NCBI GenBank assembly: GCA_015233655.1
Contig: JADFXI010000001.1
Location: 1-64,000 of the forward strand
DNA: 64,000 nucleotides
Direction of reading: 5' to 3'
Source: Nitrospirota bacterium
GTDB lineage: Bacteria; Nitrospirota; Thermodesulfovibrionia; Thermodesulfovibrionales; Dissulfurispiraceae
How positions within the stretch are numbered: the stretch's first letter is position 1; each line of letters starts with the position of its first letter. A program made the translations under genes and the position numbers. The notes beneath the pieces were generated by a model. It worked only from the letters and a program-made list of their open reading frames with translations. It was not told the DNA's origin and made no database searches. Positions 20,738 to 32,837 of this stretch are shown here, in pieces.

Positions 20738-22176
20738 CCCTTGATAACTCCCATAGGTCTAAGACGTGCAACCTTCGTCGAAATGCCGGCATTGTGGACA
20801 ACATTCACCACATCGGATACGTCTTTGTAAGCCTCAGGCATCTCTTCCGCCAGGGTCTCCCTTCCGGTTGATTTGACTATGATCCCCTTGTCGGCCAATT
20901 CCCTCCAGATGGCCCGTCCTTTTGCCTGCCTGATGGCATGATGCCTCGACATCATTCGGCCTGCGCCGTGGCAGGTAGAGCCGAAGGTCTCCTGCATGGC
21001 CTTTTCCGTTCCAAGCAGAACAAACGACGCCCGGCCCATATCTCCGGGGATAAGCACCGGCTGTCCGAGTTTTCTGTAAGCATCAGGCAGCTCGGGGTGG
21101 CCTGGAGGAAATGCCCTGGTGCTGCCTTTTCTGTGCATTATCAGCTTCGTCTTGCGTCCGTTGACCGTGTGCTCCTCAACCTTTGCTATGTTGTGCGCGA
21201 CATCATATATAAGCGTCATGCCGAGTTCGTGCGGTCCCATCGAAAGCACGGACATGAAGGCCTCCCGCGTCCAGTGCATCAGGCACTGTCTGTTGGCCCA
21301 TGCATAATTGGCCGCGGCCTTCATAGCAGCCAGATAGTCCTGCGCTTCAGCACTCTTGAAAGGCGCACAGGCCAGTTCCCTGTCGGGCAGTTCAATGCCA
21401 TACTTGGCGGCGGCCCGCGACATTACCTCAAGAAAGTCTGTGCAGACCTGATGACCGAATCCTCGCGAGCCGGTATGAATCATTACTGTTATCTGATCTT
21501 TAAAAAGATTCAGTGCCCTCGCAGCCTCTTCATCATATATCGTGTCAACATACTGGATTTCGAGAAAATGGTTCCCCGACCCCAGCGTTCCCTGCTGCGC
21601 TCCGCCCCTTTCGTATGCCTTGTTGCTCACCAGCGATGGGTCAGCCCCCTCCAGGCAGCCGCCTGATTCAATCCGCTCAAGATCGGCCATTTCGCCGAAG
21701 CCTCTTTCAACCGCCCAGCGGGCCCCTTTGAGCAGCACCTTTTCCTCGTCAGCCTTTCCAAGCCTTAACTTTCCCTTGGAACCCACGCCGGCGGGGATTT
21801 CTCTGAAAAGCACATCTACTAGATCCTTCATACGCGGCAAAAGCCGCTCACGGACAAGGTTGCTCCTGAGCAGGCGCACCCCGCAGTTAATGTCATAGCC
21901 GACACCGCCCGGTGAAATCACTCCCTCCTGAAGATCAAAGGCGGCAACGCCGCCTATCGGGAACCCATAACCCGTATGCACATCCGGCATTGCCATAGAA
22001 GCCCCGACAATCCCCGGCAGCGATGCAACATTGGCAACCTGTTCAACAGAGCCAAGTTCAAGCGCTCGTTCAAGGGCACTGTCTACGTAGATTATCCCGC
22101 GTGTCTTCATGCCAGGCTTGTAATCGCGCGGCACTTCAAGCCTGTTTTCGTCTATTCTCCTGAGTTTCTCAAACAT
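20734..22176 (-). CDS. rtcB: RNA-splicing ligase RtcB
   Basis: DVHTGYGFPIGGVAAFD, GGVGYDINCGVRLL, LGSGNHFLEIQ, HTGSRGFGHQV, STCHGAGRMMSRHHA. Confidence 0.96.
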   Translation of the reverse strand: MFEKLRRIDENRLEVPRDYKPGMKTRGIIYVDSALERALELGSVEQVANVASLPGIVGASMAMPDVHTGYGFPIGGVAAFDLQEGVISPGGVGYDINCGVRLLRSNLVRERLLPRMKDLVDVLFREIPAGVGSKGKLRLGKADEEKVLLKGARWAVERGFGEMADLERIESGGCLEGADPSLVSNKAYERGGAQQGTLGSGNHFLEIQYVDTIYDEEAARALNLFKDQITVMIHTGSRGFGHQVCTDFLEVMSRAAAKYGIELPDRELACAPFKSAEAQDYLAAMKAAANYAWANRQCLMHWTREAFMSVLSMGPHELGMTLIYDVAHNIAKVEEHTVNGRKTKLIMHRKGSTRAFPPGHPELPDAYRKLGQPVLIPGDMGRASFVLLGTEKAMQETFGSTCHGAGRMMSRHHAIRQAKGRAIWRELADKGIIVKSTGRETLAEEMPEAYKDVSDVVNVVHNAGISTKVARLRPMGVIKG

Positions 22177-22211
22177 CGTGTTTTACCCGTGCCTTATGTC
22201 GTCTGATGCGT

Positions 22212-22625
22212 TTATATATCAAATACGACTTCAACTTCCCACATACCATCAATCTGTTTCACTTTTATATTATGGTATGTGGCTGCTTTGATAAGCAATC
22301 GCTGCTCATGTCTTCCAGGATCAAACTCTTCGCCATACACTGTAACAGACATGCTGAGGCCCGAGATGTCTCCTATCTCAATTTTTCTTCCTATAAACCC
22401 GTGTGTGTCAAAGCGAAATACAAGCTCATTAAGATACGATACAAGCAAACCTTCGAGAGAATCCCCGTTCGCCTCAAAGACGATACTTGTACTCTCATTG
22501 ACCCAGCTGATATCTGTAATGAGGCTGTACATTCCAATGCCCGCATTTGCAAAGGCCTCGGGGACAGTAGAACCCCTGGCCCTGATTCCGGCATCCCCCG
22601 ATATATCAATAGTCTCGAATTGCAT
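22212..22625 (-). CDS. Archease
   Basis: MQFETIDISGDAGIRARGSTVPEAFANAGIGMYSLI...VKAATYHNIKV; directly upstream of rtcB. Confidence 0.9.
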   Translation of the reverse strand: MQFETIDISGDAGIRARGSTVPEAFANAGIGMYSLITDISWVNESTSIVFEANGDSLEGLLVSYLNELVFRFDTHGFIGRKIEIGDISGLSMSVTVYGEEFDPGRHEQRLLIKAATYHNIKVKQIDGMWEVEVVFDI

Positions 22626-22690
22626 AATGAAATCATATCACAGATTTTTCGCATGTTATAATCAGTTAAAAGTTTTTTTGCGGGGACGGC

Positions 22691-23065
22691 ATGATTACCT
22701 TTGCGGTCAGTGAAGAGAAGAACAGATGGCTGAAAAACAAGATGGAGGAACTCGGCATCTCGGAGAAGGACATACAGGAACAATTCATACGGTCTTCAGG
22801 GAAAGGCGGCCAGCACGTAAACAAAACATCCACATGCGTCTATCTAAAGCACATACCCACCGGCATCGAAATCAAATGCATGCAGGACCGCAGCCAGTCG
22901 GTCAACCGCTTTCTAGCCAGGCGCGAACTCGCCGAAGCGGTAGAACGCCTGTCCGGCAAGCCGACAACTCAGGACGCAAAACTGCAGCGAATTAAAAAAC
23001 AAAAATCAAAGCGGAAAAAAAGAACGGCAGAAAAATACCGGCAGGGAGAAAAAGGCAACGAGTGA
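22691..23065 (+). CDS. Small peptide chain release factor-like (GGQ) protein
   Basis: FIRSSGKGGQHVNKTSTCVYLKHIPTGIEIKCMQDRSQSVNRFLARREL and Lys-rich tail; lacks RF codon-recognition domains. Confidence 0.88.
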   Translation: MITFAVSEEKNRWLKNKMEELGISEKDIQEQFIRSSGKGGQHVNKTSTCVYLKHIPTGIEIKCMQDRSQSVNRFLARRELAEAVERLSGKPTTQDAKLQRIKKQKSKRKKRTAEKYRQGEKGNE

Positions 23066-23097
23066 AAACTTAAGTTTTGCTTTCCAAGCCCTTTGCT

Positions 23098-23820
23098 TTA
23101 TTTCCCAACCTTTTCGACCAAATCAATCATTTCGGCGATCTTGGCAGCCATCAGTGCTATGGCCTTTTCACCCTTTGCCGCCGACGCTTTTCCAGGATTG
23201 CCCCAAACGCCGCCCGGCCAGTAAGCGACCTTGTTCCGTACACTCATGGCCCTCGGAATCTTCGGATACTCCTCTTTGGCCCTCCCCTTGACGCTGCCGG
23301 GAGAAAGATACAAAACCATTGAAGTTTCCAACTCACCGGCATGCGAGTCGTTAGAGGTCTCCGCTAATGCCGAGAGTTCCTTCCACAAGAGATCATAGGG
23401 GGTGAAAGCAGCTATGTTTATCCGCTCAAGTCTCTCTACCAGGTCTTCCGCTGTCTCCTTGAGGGCCGCCATATGCAGACCGCCGCCGTGACCCGAAACC
23501 AGCAGGAAGTTCCTGAGTCCTTTCTTATAGGCCTCGGTAACAATATCTCTCGATAACGCTCTGAGAGTTTCCGGACTTATGCTGATCGTTCCGGGGTGAT
23601 CTTTCGTCGTTGTGCAAACCCCGTAATCAACGACCGGCGCGACAAAAAAGTCCTTCTTTCTTTTCACCCGCCTGAGGGCCTCATAAATGATAAAGGAGTC
23701 TGTATTCAGCGGGAGATGGCTGCCGTGCTCCTCTATAGTCCCGAAGGGGACGACAATAGTTTTGGTCTGCCGTAAATATTTCTTGAATTCCTGCATTGTA
23801 ATGTCTTCCAGAACAATCAT
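23098..23820 (-). CDS. Creatininase family protein
   Basis: IVVPFGTIEEHGSHLPLNTDSFI, VSGHGGG, DSHAGELETSMVL; start trimmed to MIVLEDITMQEF. Confidence 0.88.
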   Translation of the reverse strand: MIVLEDITMQEFKKYLRQTKTIVVPFGTIEEHGSHLPLNTDSFIIYEALRRVKRKKDFFVAPVVDYGVCTTTKDHPGTISISPETLRALSRDIVTEAYKKGLRNFLLVSGHGGGLHMAALKETAEDLVERLERINIAAFTPYDLLWKELSALAETSNDSHAGELETSMVLYLSPGSVKGRAKEEYPKIPRAMSVRNKVAYWPGGVWGNPGKASAAKGEKAIALMAAKIAEMIDLVEKVGK

Positions 23821-23966
23821 GGCCGCCCCCTGTCCGGATGTATTATGAACATTATAAAGCATTGCAATCCATACATACACCAATATATTGCAAAAGCCCA
23901 CCGAATGCTGTAATCTTAGCTATAGTCTCATTTCCTTAATATCATTCTCAGGACGCATGATTGATT

Positions 23967-25157
23967 ATGGCTTATGAACATACTCCCACATTTGCCGCGC
24001 TATTAATTGAAGATATTGTTAAGGAGAAGTTTTCATCAGCCGACTCCATAAAACTCCTCTGGCGAGATAAAGAATCGTTCACCACGATTTTCGAGGCCGC
24101 CAAAAGGGCCAGGCATCTCATCTGCCTTGAGTTTTATATATTCAGAAATGACGAAACCGGAAATGAACTAGCGGAAATCCTGAAAGAAAGAAGCCGGAGC
24201 GGTGTGCAAGTTTATATACTGTACGACCATTTCGGGTCTTTCGGGACACCGCGAAGTTTCTGGGACAGCCTGAAAAAAGCCGGCATCAGAATCGCGGCAT
24301 CGCGCCCGTTCAAATGGGTATCTCCCTTCCATTATGTGCACCGTAACCACAGCAAGCTTATCGTTATTGATGCTGAAAAGGCATTTACCGGAGGGTTAAA
24401 CATCGCCAACGAATACAGCGGCTTTCATCTGAGGCTTAAAGGCAGGAAATGGCGGGACACAGGCATAATGCTGGAAGGCCCGATAGCTTATCAGCTCTTC
24501 AGGAGTTTCAGTAAAAAGTGGCTGGCCTGGGCGCGTGAAACTATCGAGTTACCGTTAGAAGCTATTAAGCTTCATCCGGCGGCATGCAGCTGCGGAAAGA
24601 ATAATCCTGCCATACCCGTCATGCCTATTTTTGTTAATTCATCGAAAGGAAGAAGAAAAATGCGGCGGCTTCTATACTACAGCATCAATCATGCGCGAAG
24701 CAGTATATACCTGACGACAGCTTATTTCACGCCGAGCAGACGAATGATCGAAACACTCGAACAGGCGGTGGCGCGCGGGGTGCGCGTCAGGCTGCTTGTG
24801 CCGGGGATAACCGACGTCCCTGCAGCAGCCTATGCCGGAAAAGCTTTTTTTACCAGGCTGCTCAGGGCCGGAGTCGAAATTTATAACTATACCAGTGAGA
24901 TGCTTCATGCCAAGACCTCTCTTTTTGACCAATGCTGGGGCATCATCGGCTCTACCAATCTCGATTTCCAGTCCCTGCGTTATAATGACGAGGGCAATGT
25001 CGGAATTTTAGATGTAACCTTCGCATCAAAGCTGAACGATCTGTTCGAGGAGGACCTTAGACATTCGATAAAAATTGATGCAGGGGAATGGAGCAGAAGG
25101 CCGTTTTACGAAAAAACCAAGGAATTTTTCTTTTCACTCTGCAAGAGAAGGCTATAG
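23967..25157 (+). CDS. Cardiolipin synthase / phospholipase D family protein
   Basis: Two HKD motifs: HRNHSKLIVIDAEKAFTGG and MLHAKTSLFDQCWGIIGSTN; alternative TTG start at 23961. Confidence 0.92.
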   Translation: MAYEHTPTFAALLIEDIVKEKFSSADSIKLLWRDKESFTTIFEAAKRARHLICLEFYIFRNDETGNELAEILKERSRSGVQVYILYDHFGSFGTPRSFWDSLKKAGIRIAASRPFKWVSPFHYVHRNHSKLIVIDAEKAFTGGLNIANEYSGFHLRLKGRKWRDTGIMLEGPIAYQLFRSFSKKWLAWARETIELPLEAIKLHPAACSCGKNNPAIPVMPIFVNSSKGRRKMRRLLYYSINHARSSIYLTTAYFTPSRRMIETLEQAVARGVRVRLLVPGITDVPAAAYAGKAFFTRLLRAGVEIYNYTSEMLHAKTSLFDQCWGIIGSTNLDFQSLRYNDEGNVGILDVTFASKLNDLFEEDLRHSIKIDAGEWSRRPFYEKTKEFFFSLCKRRL

Positions 25158-25167
25158 GAGAAACAAT

Positions 25168-26112
25168 ATGGCGAATAACGATCTTTATGAAGTAATCATA
25201 GTCGGAGGGGGGCCGGCGGGCCTCACTGCAGGTCTATATTGCAAGAGGGCTGCTTTGAAGACAGTCCTTTTCGAGAAAGGGATGCCCGGCGGCCAGATCG
25301 CCATATCAAAAGACGTCGAGAATTATCCCGGCGTTGAGGGCATAACCGGGTTCGATCTTGCCGAGAAACTGCTTCATCACACACAGTCCTTTGGTCTTAA
25401 CGTCGTCAGTCAGGAAGTCACGTCGGTAAAGACCGGCCCTGACACGCATTCTGTAGAGTTGGGCAATGGTGACGTGCTGCAAGCTATGGCCCTTATTCTG
25501 GCGGCAGGAGGAACAATGCGCAAGCTCGGCGTTCCCGGTGAAGCCGAATATCTGGGCGCAGGCGTATCGTACTGCGCTACCTGCGACGGTTTTTTCTTCA
25601 AGGACAAGACTGTAGTTGTTGTGGGAGGCGGAGATACAGCGGTAGAAGAATCAATTTATCTGTCAAGACTCGCAAAAAAAGTATACCTGATTCACAGGAG
25701 AAACACGCTGCGGGCAAGCAATATACTCCAAAGCCGCCTTAATGCCGAACCCGGCATCGAAATGATCTGGAACACCATTGTCACAGATATAAGGGGAGAC
25801 GGCAGAACAGTGAACGCTGTGTCCCTTGAAAATACTGAGAGCGGAGAAAAGGGAGAATTGCAGACAGACGGCGTCTTTGTACTTGTCGGCTATTCTCCGA
25901 ACAATAAGTTAATACCTCCCGCGGTCAGTACGGATGAACAGGGCTTTGTTATTACAGACGACATGTGCCGGACAAACGTACCCGGCCTCTTCGCCGTCGG
26001 CGACCTGAGGCGCAAGTTCGCCAACCAGATTGTAGTCGCAGCCGCCGACGGATGCATCGCAGCATTGGCCGCTGCCCATTATGTCCAGACACGAAAATCC
26101 GCGGTGACTTAA
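25168..26112 (+). CDS. trxB: Thioredoxin reductase
   Basis: EVIIVGGGPAGLTAGLYC, CATCDGFFF redox motif, VVVGGGDTAVEE; RBS AGGAG before ATG 25168. Confidence 0.93.
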   Translation: MANNDLYEVIIVGGGPAGLTAGLYCKRAALKTVLFEKGMPGGQIAISKDVENYPGVEGITGFDLAEKLLHHTQSFGLNVVSQEVTSVKTGPDTHSVELGNGDVLQAMALILAAGGTMRKLGVPGEAEYLGAGVSYCATCDGFFFKDKTVVVVGGGDTAVEESIYLSRLAKKVYLIHRRNTLRASNILQSRLNAEPGIEMIWNTIVTDIRGDGRTVNAVSLENTESGEKGELQTDGVFVLVGYSPNNKLIPPAVSTDEQGFVITDDMCRTNVPGLFAVGDLRRKFANQIVVAAADGCIAALAAAHYVQTRKSAVT

Positions 26113-26143
26113 TTTCTCTTTTTTTTGGTGCTATACTTTGGTT

Positions 26144-26896
26144 ATGGGTTTCATTAGTCACTGGCACTTCAGTTTCGATGCACTATCTGATCCCGTTTTA
26201 TTACTGGACAAGAATAATACGGTCATGAGAACCAACCCTGCCTATACCCGGACCTTTAATATAAGTCCTGGGGATGCTATAGATAAAAAATCCTTTTCAA
26301 TTGCCGGGCCGTTTTTTGATGAATCAGTAAAATCCGAACAAGGACGCACAAAAGAAGTATTTGAGCCGGAGTCGGGATTATACCTGGAAATCATGTCGCT
26401 TCCCGTTCTTGACAACGTGGGCGAACAGGAAGGGACGCTTATATTTATAAGAAATGTGACCGATCTCAAGAGGTACGAACAGGAGAGAGAGGCCCTTTAT
26501 TTTGATCTGCGGGAAGCGCTCGCCAAAGTCAGGCAACTGAGCGGCATGTTGCCTATTTGCAGATCGTGCAAGAAAATCAGGGACGATAAAAGCTACTGGA
26601 ACCAGATTGAGTCGTATCTTCTTGGACGCTCAGAGCCTGAGTTGGGGCATGGGGTCTGCCCTGAATGTCTTGAGAAGATCTATCCTGAATATCACGAAGA
26701 GAAATGTTGGGAGCACCTGAAATGCGGACAGGAAATCGACAAAACATGCCCTGTAGTGCTTCTTGAAGCCGGCAGATCATGCTGGAGCGTATCACGTACT
26801 TTATGCGGGGGGCAAAGACAGGAGGAGTCTTCCACGAAATTGCCGTTATGTATGAAATGTGACTTTTTTATAAAGTTGAATCGCGGCGAAATTTAA
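26144..26896 (+). CDS. PAS-domain protein with cysteine-rich C-terminus
   Basis: PAS-like N-terminus; ICRSCKKIRDDKSYWNQIESYL...HGVCPECLEKIYPEYHE then CWEHLKCG...CP...SCWSVSRTLCGG. Alternative TTG start at 26138. Confidence 0.78.
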   Translation: MGFISHWHFSFDALSDPVLLLDKNNTVMRTNPAYTRTFNISPGDAIDKKSFSIAGPFFDESVKSEQGRTKEVFEPESGLYLEIMSLPVLDNVGEQEGTLIFIRNVTDLKRYEQEREALYFDLREALAKVRQLSGMLPICRSCKKIRDDKSYWNQIESYLLGRSEPELGHGVCPECLEKIYPEYHEEKCWEHLKCGQEIDKTCPVVLLEAGRSCWSVSRTLCGGQRQEESSTKLPLCMKCDFFIKLNRGEI

Positions 26897-26903
26897 CCGA
26901 ATA

Positions 26904-27314
26904 CTACTTGGCCGATCTTTTTTCCGCTACCTGGATGCGTATCGTCGACCTCTCAATAGCGGCAGTGGCCCGGGCAAAGTCAACCTTCTCAGCCTGCTGC
27001 AGCCGCTCTTCCGCCCGTTTCCTTGCGGCAAGGGCCCTTTCAACGTCTATGTCCTCGGCCCTCTCGGCGCTGTCGGCAAGCACTACTACCTTGTTGAACG
27101 TCACTTCAGCGTATCCGGAACTGACAAAAACATATTCTGTTTTGCCGTCTCTCTTTATAATCAGCATTCCTGTTCTCAGAGTAGTGATAAACGGCACATG
27201 ACCCGGCAGCACGCCGAATTCGCCCTCGCTGCCGGCAGCTGTAAGCTCATCAACATCCTCGCTCAGTATGAGACCGTAAGGCGTAACAACGTCCAAGCGT
27301 ATCTTGTCATCCAT
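26904..27314 (-). CDS. atpC: ATP synthase F1 subunit epsilon
   Basis: LDVVTPYGLILSEDVDELTAAGSEGEFGVLPGHVPFITTL. Confidence 0.95.
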   Translation of the reverse strand: MDDKIRLDVVTPYGLILSEDVDELTAAGSEGEFGVLPGHVPFITTLRTGMLIIKRDGKTEYVFVSSGYAEVTFNKVVVLADSAERAEDIDVERALAARKRAEERLQQAEKVDFARATAAIERSTIRIQVAEKRSAK

Positions 27315-27340
27315 CTCAAACTCCTATTAATAAGCTCAGC

Positions 27341-29669
<2,329 letters not shown>

Positions 29670-29680
29670 TATTTATACCT

Positions 29681-31189
29681 CTACGCGACAAATCCTTTTT
29701 TGAATTCTGTTATGGCGCTCGCCAGTTTCTCTTTCATTGCATCATCAATCGCCTTCTTATCCTTGAGTTCATTGCGCAGGTCGTTTTTCTTGTCCCTGAT
29801 GAACCTGATGAATTCGGCCTCAAACTTCTTTAAAGCTTCCACAGCTACATCATCGAGGTGGCCCTGCGACCCGGCAAAAAGAATCATGATCTGGTCCTCG
29901 ACAGGCAATGGCACATACTGGTCCTGTTTAAGGATCTCGACCATCCTCTTTCCTCTCTCGATCTGTGCCAGCGTGGACTTGTCGAGGTCTGAACCGAACT
30001 GCGCAAATGCGGCAAGCTCTCTGAACTGGGCCAGATCGAGCCTGAGCGTTCCGGCAACCTGCTTCATGGCCTTGGTCTGCGCCGAGCTTCCGACACGACT
30101 GACAGAGAGACCTACGTTGACAGCAGGCCTGACGCCTGCATAGAAGAGGTCAGGTTCAAGATAAATCTGTCCGTCCGTAATCGAAATAACATTTGTCGGG
30201 ATATAAGCGGAAACGTCGCCCGCCTGTGTCTCGATTATTGGAAGAGCGGTAAGAGAGCCTCCACCGAGTTCGTCGCTCAGTTTAGCAGCCCTTTCCAGCA
30301 GTCTCGAATGAAGATAGAAGACATCGCCGGGAAACGCCTCGCGTCCCGGTGGACGTCTCAGTATGAGAGAAAGCTGTCTGTATGAAGTGGACTGCTTGCT
30401 CAAATCATCATATATAATCAGCGCATGTTTCTTATTGTCCCTGAAATACTCTCCGAGCGCACATCCTGTATAAGGCGCGATATACTGAAGAGGGGCGGGC
30501 TCGCTGGCAGTTGCGGAAACCACAATGGTATGTTCCATGGCCCCGTACTGCTCCAGGGTCTTGACAACGCGCGCAACGCTCGCCCTTTTCTGGCCGATCG
30601 CAACATAGATGCAAATGACATCGCCGCCCTTCTGGTTGATGATGGCATCAAGAGCGATTGCCGTCTTTCCTGTCTGGCGGTCGCCGATAATCAACTCTCT
30701 CTGTCCCCTTCCTACGGGGATCATGGCATCGATTGCCTTTATTCCGGTCTGAAGCGGCTCGCGCACAGGCTGCCTGTCGACGATACCGGGAGCGACGACA
30801 TCGACAATGCGGCTCGTCTTCGCATTGATAGGGCCCTTTCCATCGATAGGCTGTCCTATTGCGTTAACTACCCTGCCTATCATCTCCTCGCCGGCAGGTA
30901 CCGACATGATCTTTCCGGTCCTTTTGACGACATCGCCTTCCTTTATCAGAGTATCCTCGCCGAAAAGGACCGACCCAACCATGTCTTCTTCAAGGTTGAG
31001 CGCCATGCCAAATACATTATTGGGAAATTCAAGAAGCTCGGACGTCATGCAGTTGTCGAGCCCGTAAATCCTGGCTATACCATCGCCTACGCCGACAACG
31101 ACGCCCACTTCGCTGACATCGACTCGCTTCTCGAAATCGGTTATCTGTTTCTTCAGATACTCGCTAATCTCATCTACCTTGATTTCCAT
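29681..31189 (-). CDS. atpA: ATP synthase F1 subunit alpha
   Basis: [63 protein letters not shown]. Confidence 0.98.
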   Translation of the reverse strand: MEIKVDEISEYLKKQITDFEKRVDVSEVGVVVGVGDGIARIYGLDNCMTSELLEFPNNVFGMALNLEEDMVGSVLFGEDTLIKEGDVVKRTGKIMSVPAGEEMIGRVVNAIGQPIDGKGPINAKTSRIVDVVAPGIVDRQPVREPLQTGIKAIDAMIPVGRGQRELIIGDRQTGKTAIALDAIINQKGGDVICIYVAIGQKRASVARVVKTLEQYGAMEHTIVVSATASEPAPLQYIAPYTGCALGEYFRDNKKHALIIYDDLSKQSTSYRQLSLILRRPPGREAFPGDVFYLHSRLLERAAKLSDELGGGSLTALPIIETQAGDVSAYIPTNVISITDGQIYLEPDLFYAGVRPAVNVGLSVSRVGSSAQTKAMKQVAGTLRLDLAQFRELAAFAQFGSDLDKSTLAQIERGKRMVEILKQDQYVPLPVEDQIMILFAGSQGHLDDVAVEALKKFEAEFIRFIRDKKNDLRNELKDKKAIDDAMKEKLASAITEFKKGFVA

Positions 31190-31193
31190 GCAA

Positions 31194-31733
31194 TCACCCC
31201 TTTATAAGCTTATCTCTTAAAAGCCCCAACTGGCCCTTTATACTGCTGTCATACATGGTACTGCCCACCTTTATCCTCACACCGCCCAGTAGCGACGGGT
31301 CCACTACAAACTCAAGGTCTATGTCACGGCCTGTAATATGCTTCAACGACTCTGACAACTGTGCCGCATAGTCCTTGCCTATCTCGACCGGAGTCGTCAC
31401 CAAAGCCTTTGATCTCTTCTTGATCTCAAAGTACTGTGACTGTATGTCCGTTATGATCCCGGACAATGCCCCGATGGTTCCGGATTCTACAAGATAAATA
31501 AGATACTTGGAGACGGTATCAGACATGCCGAGTTTGCCGCTTATGTATGAAATTACTTTGCCGCTTTCGTCCCTGCTGAAAACCGGGCTCGTCATAAGGT
31601 TTCTGAAACTCTTGTCTTTGTCCATTAAAATTGAAACTGCACTCAACTGTTCGATTCCCTGCGGCACTTCTTTTAAATCTACTGCACTCAAGAATTGCTT
31701 AGCGTAGCGTTTGACACCTTTGAGCTTTTTCAA
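31194..31733 (-). CDS. atpH: ATP synthase F1 subunit delta
   Basis: [11 protein letters not shown]...; [32 protein letters not shown]. Confidence 0.94.
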   Translation of the reverse strand: MKKLKGVKRYAKQFLSAVDLKEVPQGIEQLSAVSILMDKDKSFRNLMTSPVFSRDESGKVISYISGKLGMSDTVSKYLIYLVESGTIGALSGIITDIQSQYFEIKKRSKALVTTPVEIGKDYAAQLSESLKHITGRDIDLEFVVDPSLLGGVRIKVGSTMYDSSIKGQLGLLRDKLIKG

Positions 31734-32308
31734 TTTTTACCCTCTAATAATTTCAGTGATGCCTTCAGAAGCTTTTCCTGGTCCTCTTTGGTAATTCTGG
31801 ATTTAATCTTCTCTTCTGCAAGCTGCATTGCGGCCTCTACCGCTTCTGCTTTGATGATATCCTTTGCCTTTTTGACCTCATAATCGATATTGGACTTTGC
31901 CTGTTCGAGTATCTTAGCAGCAAGCCGCTCGCCTTCTTCAATAAGCCGGGCCTTCTCTGATTCACCTGAAGTCACTGCAGCCGCTTTGATTTCCTCTACT
32001 TCCCTGTCCTTGAGCTTGAGCCGTTCCTCAACTTCAGCCAATGCCTTTGCAGCAAGCGCTTTGGCCTCCTGGGCCTCCTGAATGCTCTTCTCGATCAACG
32101 CTTTCCTCTGCTGGAAATAGTCTTTAAGCGGTTTCCCCGCAAATTTGACGAGTATGAAAACCAGGATACCGAAATTGAGTATGCGCCATACCCATTCCAT
32201 AGGGGACCCGCCGCCGTGTTCACCGCCTTCCTCCGCAGCAAAGACCTGAACAGAGATAGCCAACAGCCAGCAGCCGGTAGCCAGTAGCCGGAATCTTATG
32301 TTCTTCAT
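31730..32308 (-). CDS. atpF: ATP synthase Fo subunit b (with signal peptide)
   Basis: Signal peptide, single TM RILNFGILVFILVKFAGKPLKDYFQQRK, long coiled coil; 4-bp overlaps with atpH and the b' gene. Confidence 0.92.
   Translation of the reverse strand: MKNIRFRLLATGCWLLAISVQVFAAEEGGEHGGGSPMEWVWRILNFGILVFILVKFAGKPLKDYFQQRKALIEKSIQEAQEAKALAAKALAEVEERLKLKDREVEEIKAAAVTSGESEKARLIEEGERLAAKILEQAKSNIDYEVKKAKDIIKAEAVEAAMQLAEEKIKSRITKEDQEKLLKASLKLLEGKN
32257..32291 (-). repeat. Five tandem heptanucleotides (YAGCCRR on + strand) inside atpF signal peptide
   Basis: tagccaa cagccag cagccgg tagccag tagccgg. Confidence 0.85.
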
Positions 32309-32724
32309 GATTTCACCAGTTTTCCGACTATCTCTTCAGAGAACTTGTCGATGTCGGCTTTCAAAGCAGTCCTTGCTTTGTCTGCCTCGGCCTGCAATTC
32401 CTTCCTTGCCTGCTCGATCATCGCTACGGCCTGGGCTTCAGTCTTTGATAATGTGTCCTTCTGCACACCCTGGCCCTGCTCTCTCAGGGAATTAAATGTC
32501 GCTTTCGCCATATTTTTAGCTGCGGACAATTCGGCATTCATTTTTACAATCGCATCGTCCTTACGCACCGTCATGGCTTTCGCCTCATCAAGTGCGCCTG
32601 CGGTCGCCCCCTGCCTCTCCTTCATTATTTTTGCGAGGGGCTGGAAAAGGATTATGTTAAGTATAAAAAGAAGAACAAGAAAATTGGCGAGCAGTACAAA
32701 GAACCATTGGTTGAACTCTAACAT
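32305..32724 (-). CDS. atpF': ATP synthase Fo subunit b'
   Basis: MLEFNQWFFVLLANFLVLLFILNIILFQPLAKIMKERQ plus coiled coil. Confidence 0.9.
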   Translation of the reverse strand: MLEFNQWFFVLLANFLVLLFILNIILFQPLAKIMKERQGATAGALDEAKAMTVRKDDAIVKMNAELSAAKNMAKATFNSLREQGQGVQKDTLSKTEAQAVAMIEQARKELQAEADKARTALKADIDKFSEEIVGKLVKS

Positions 32725-32837
32725 GTTTTCACCTTTTAATATGATCTCTTACGACATTGAGAAGAAAGATACCATACAATTGTACATATTTGTCAAGAAT
32801 TTCCCTAAATTTTTTCTTATAACAATATAAAGAAAAA

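Noticed and set aside
30425-31207. Long antisense ORFs (e.g. 260 aa opposite atpA, 309 aa opposite recJ, 263 aa opposite the cyclase)
   Set aside because: They overlap strongly supported conserved genes on the other strand and show no domain motifs; shadow ORFs.
32257-32291. Heptamer array as a CRISPR or minisatellite element
   Set aside because: Units are 7 nt without spacers and lie within atpF coding sequence; not CRISPR.
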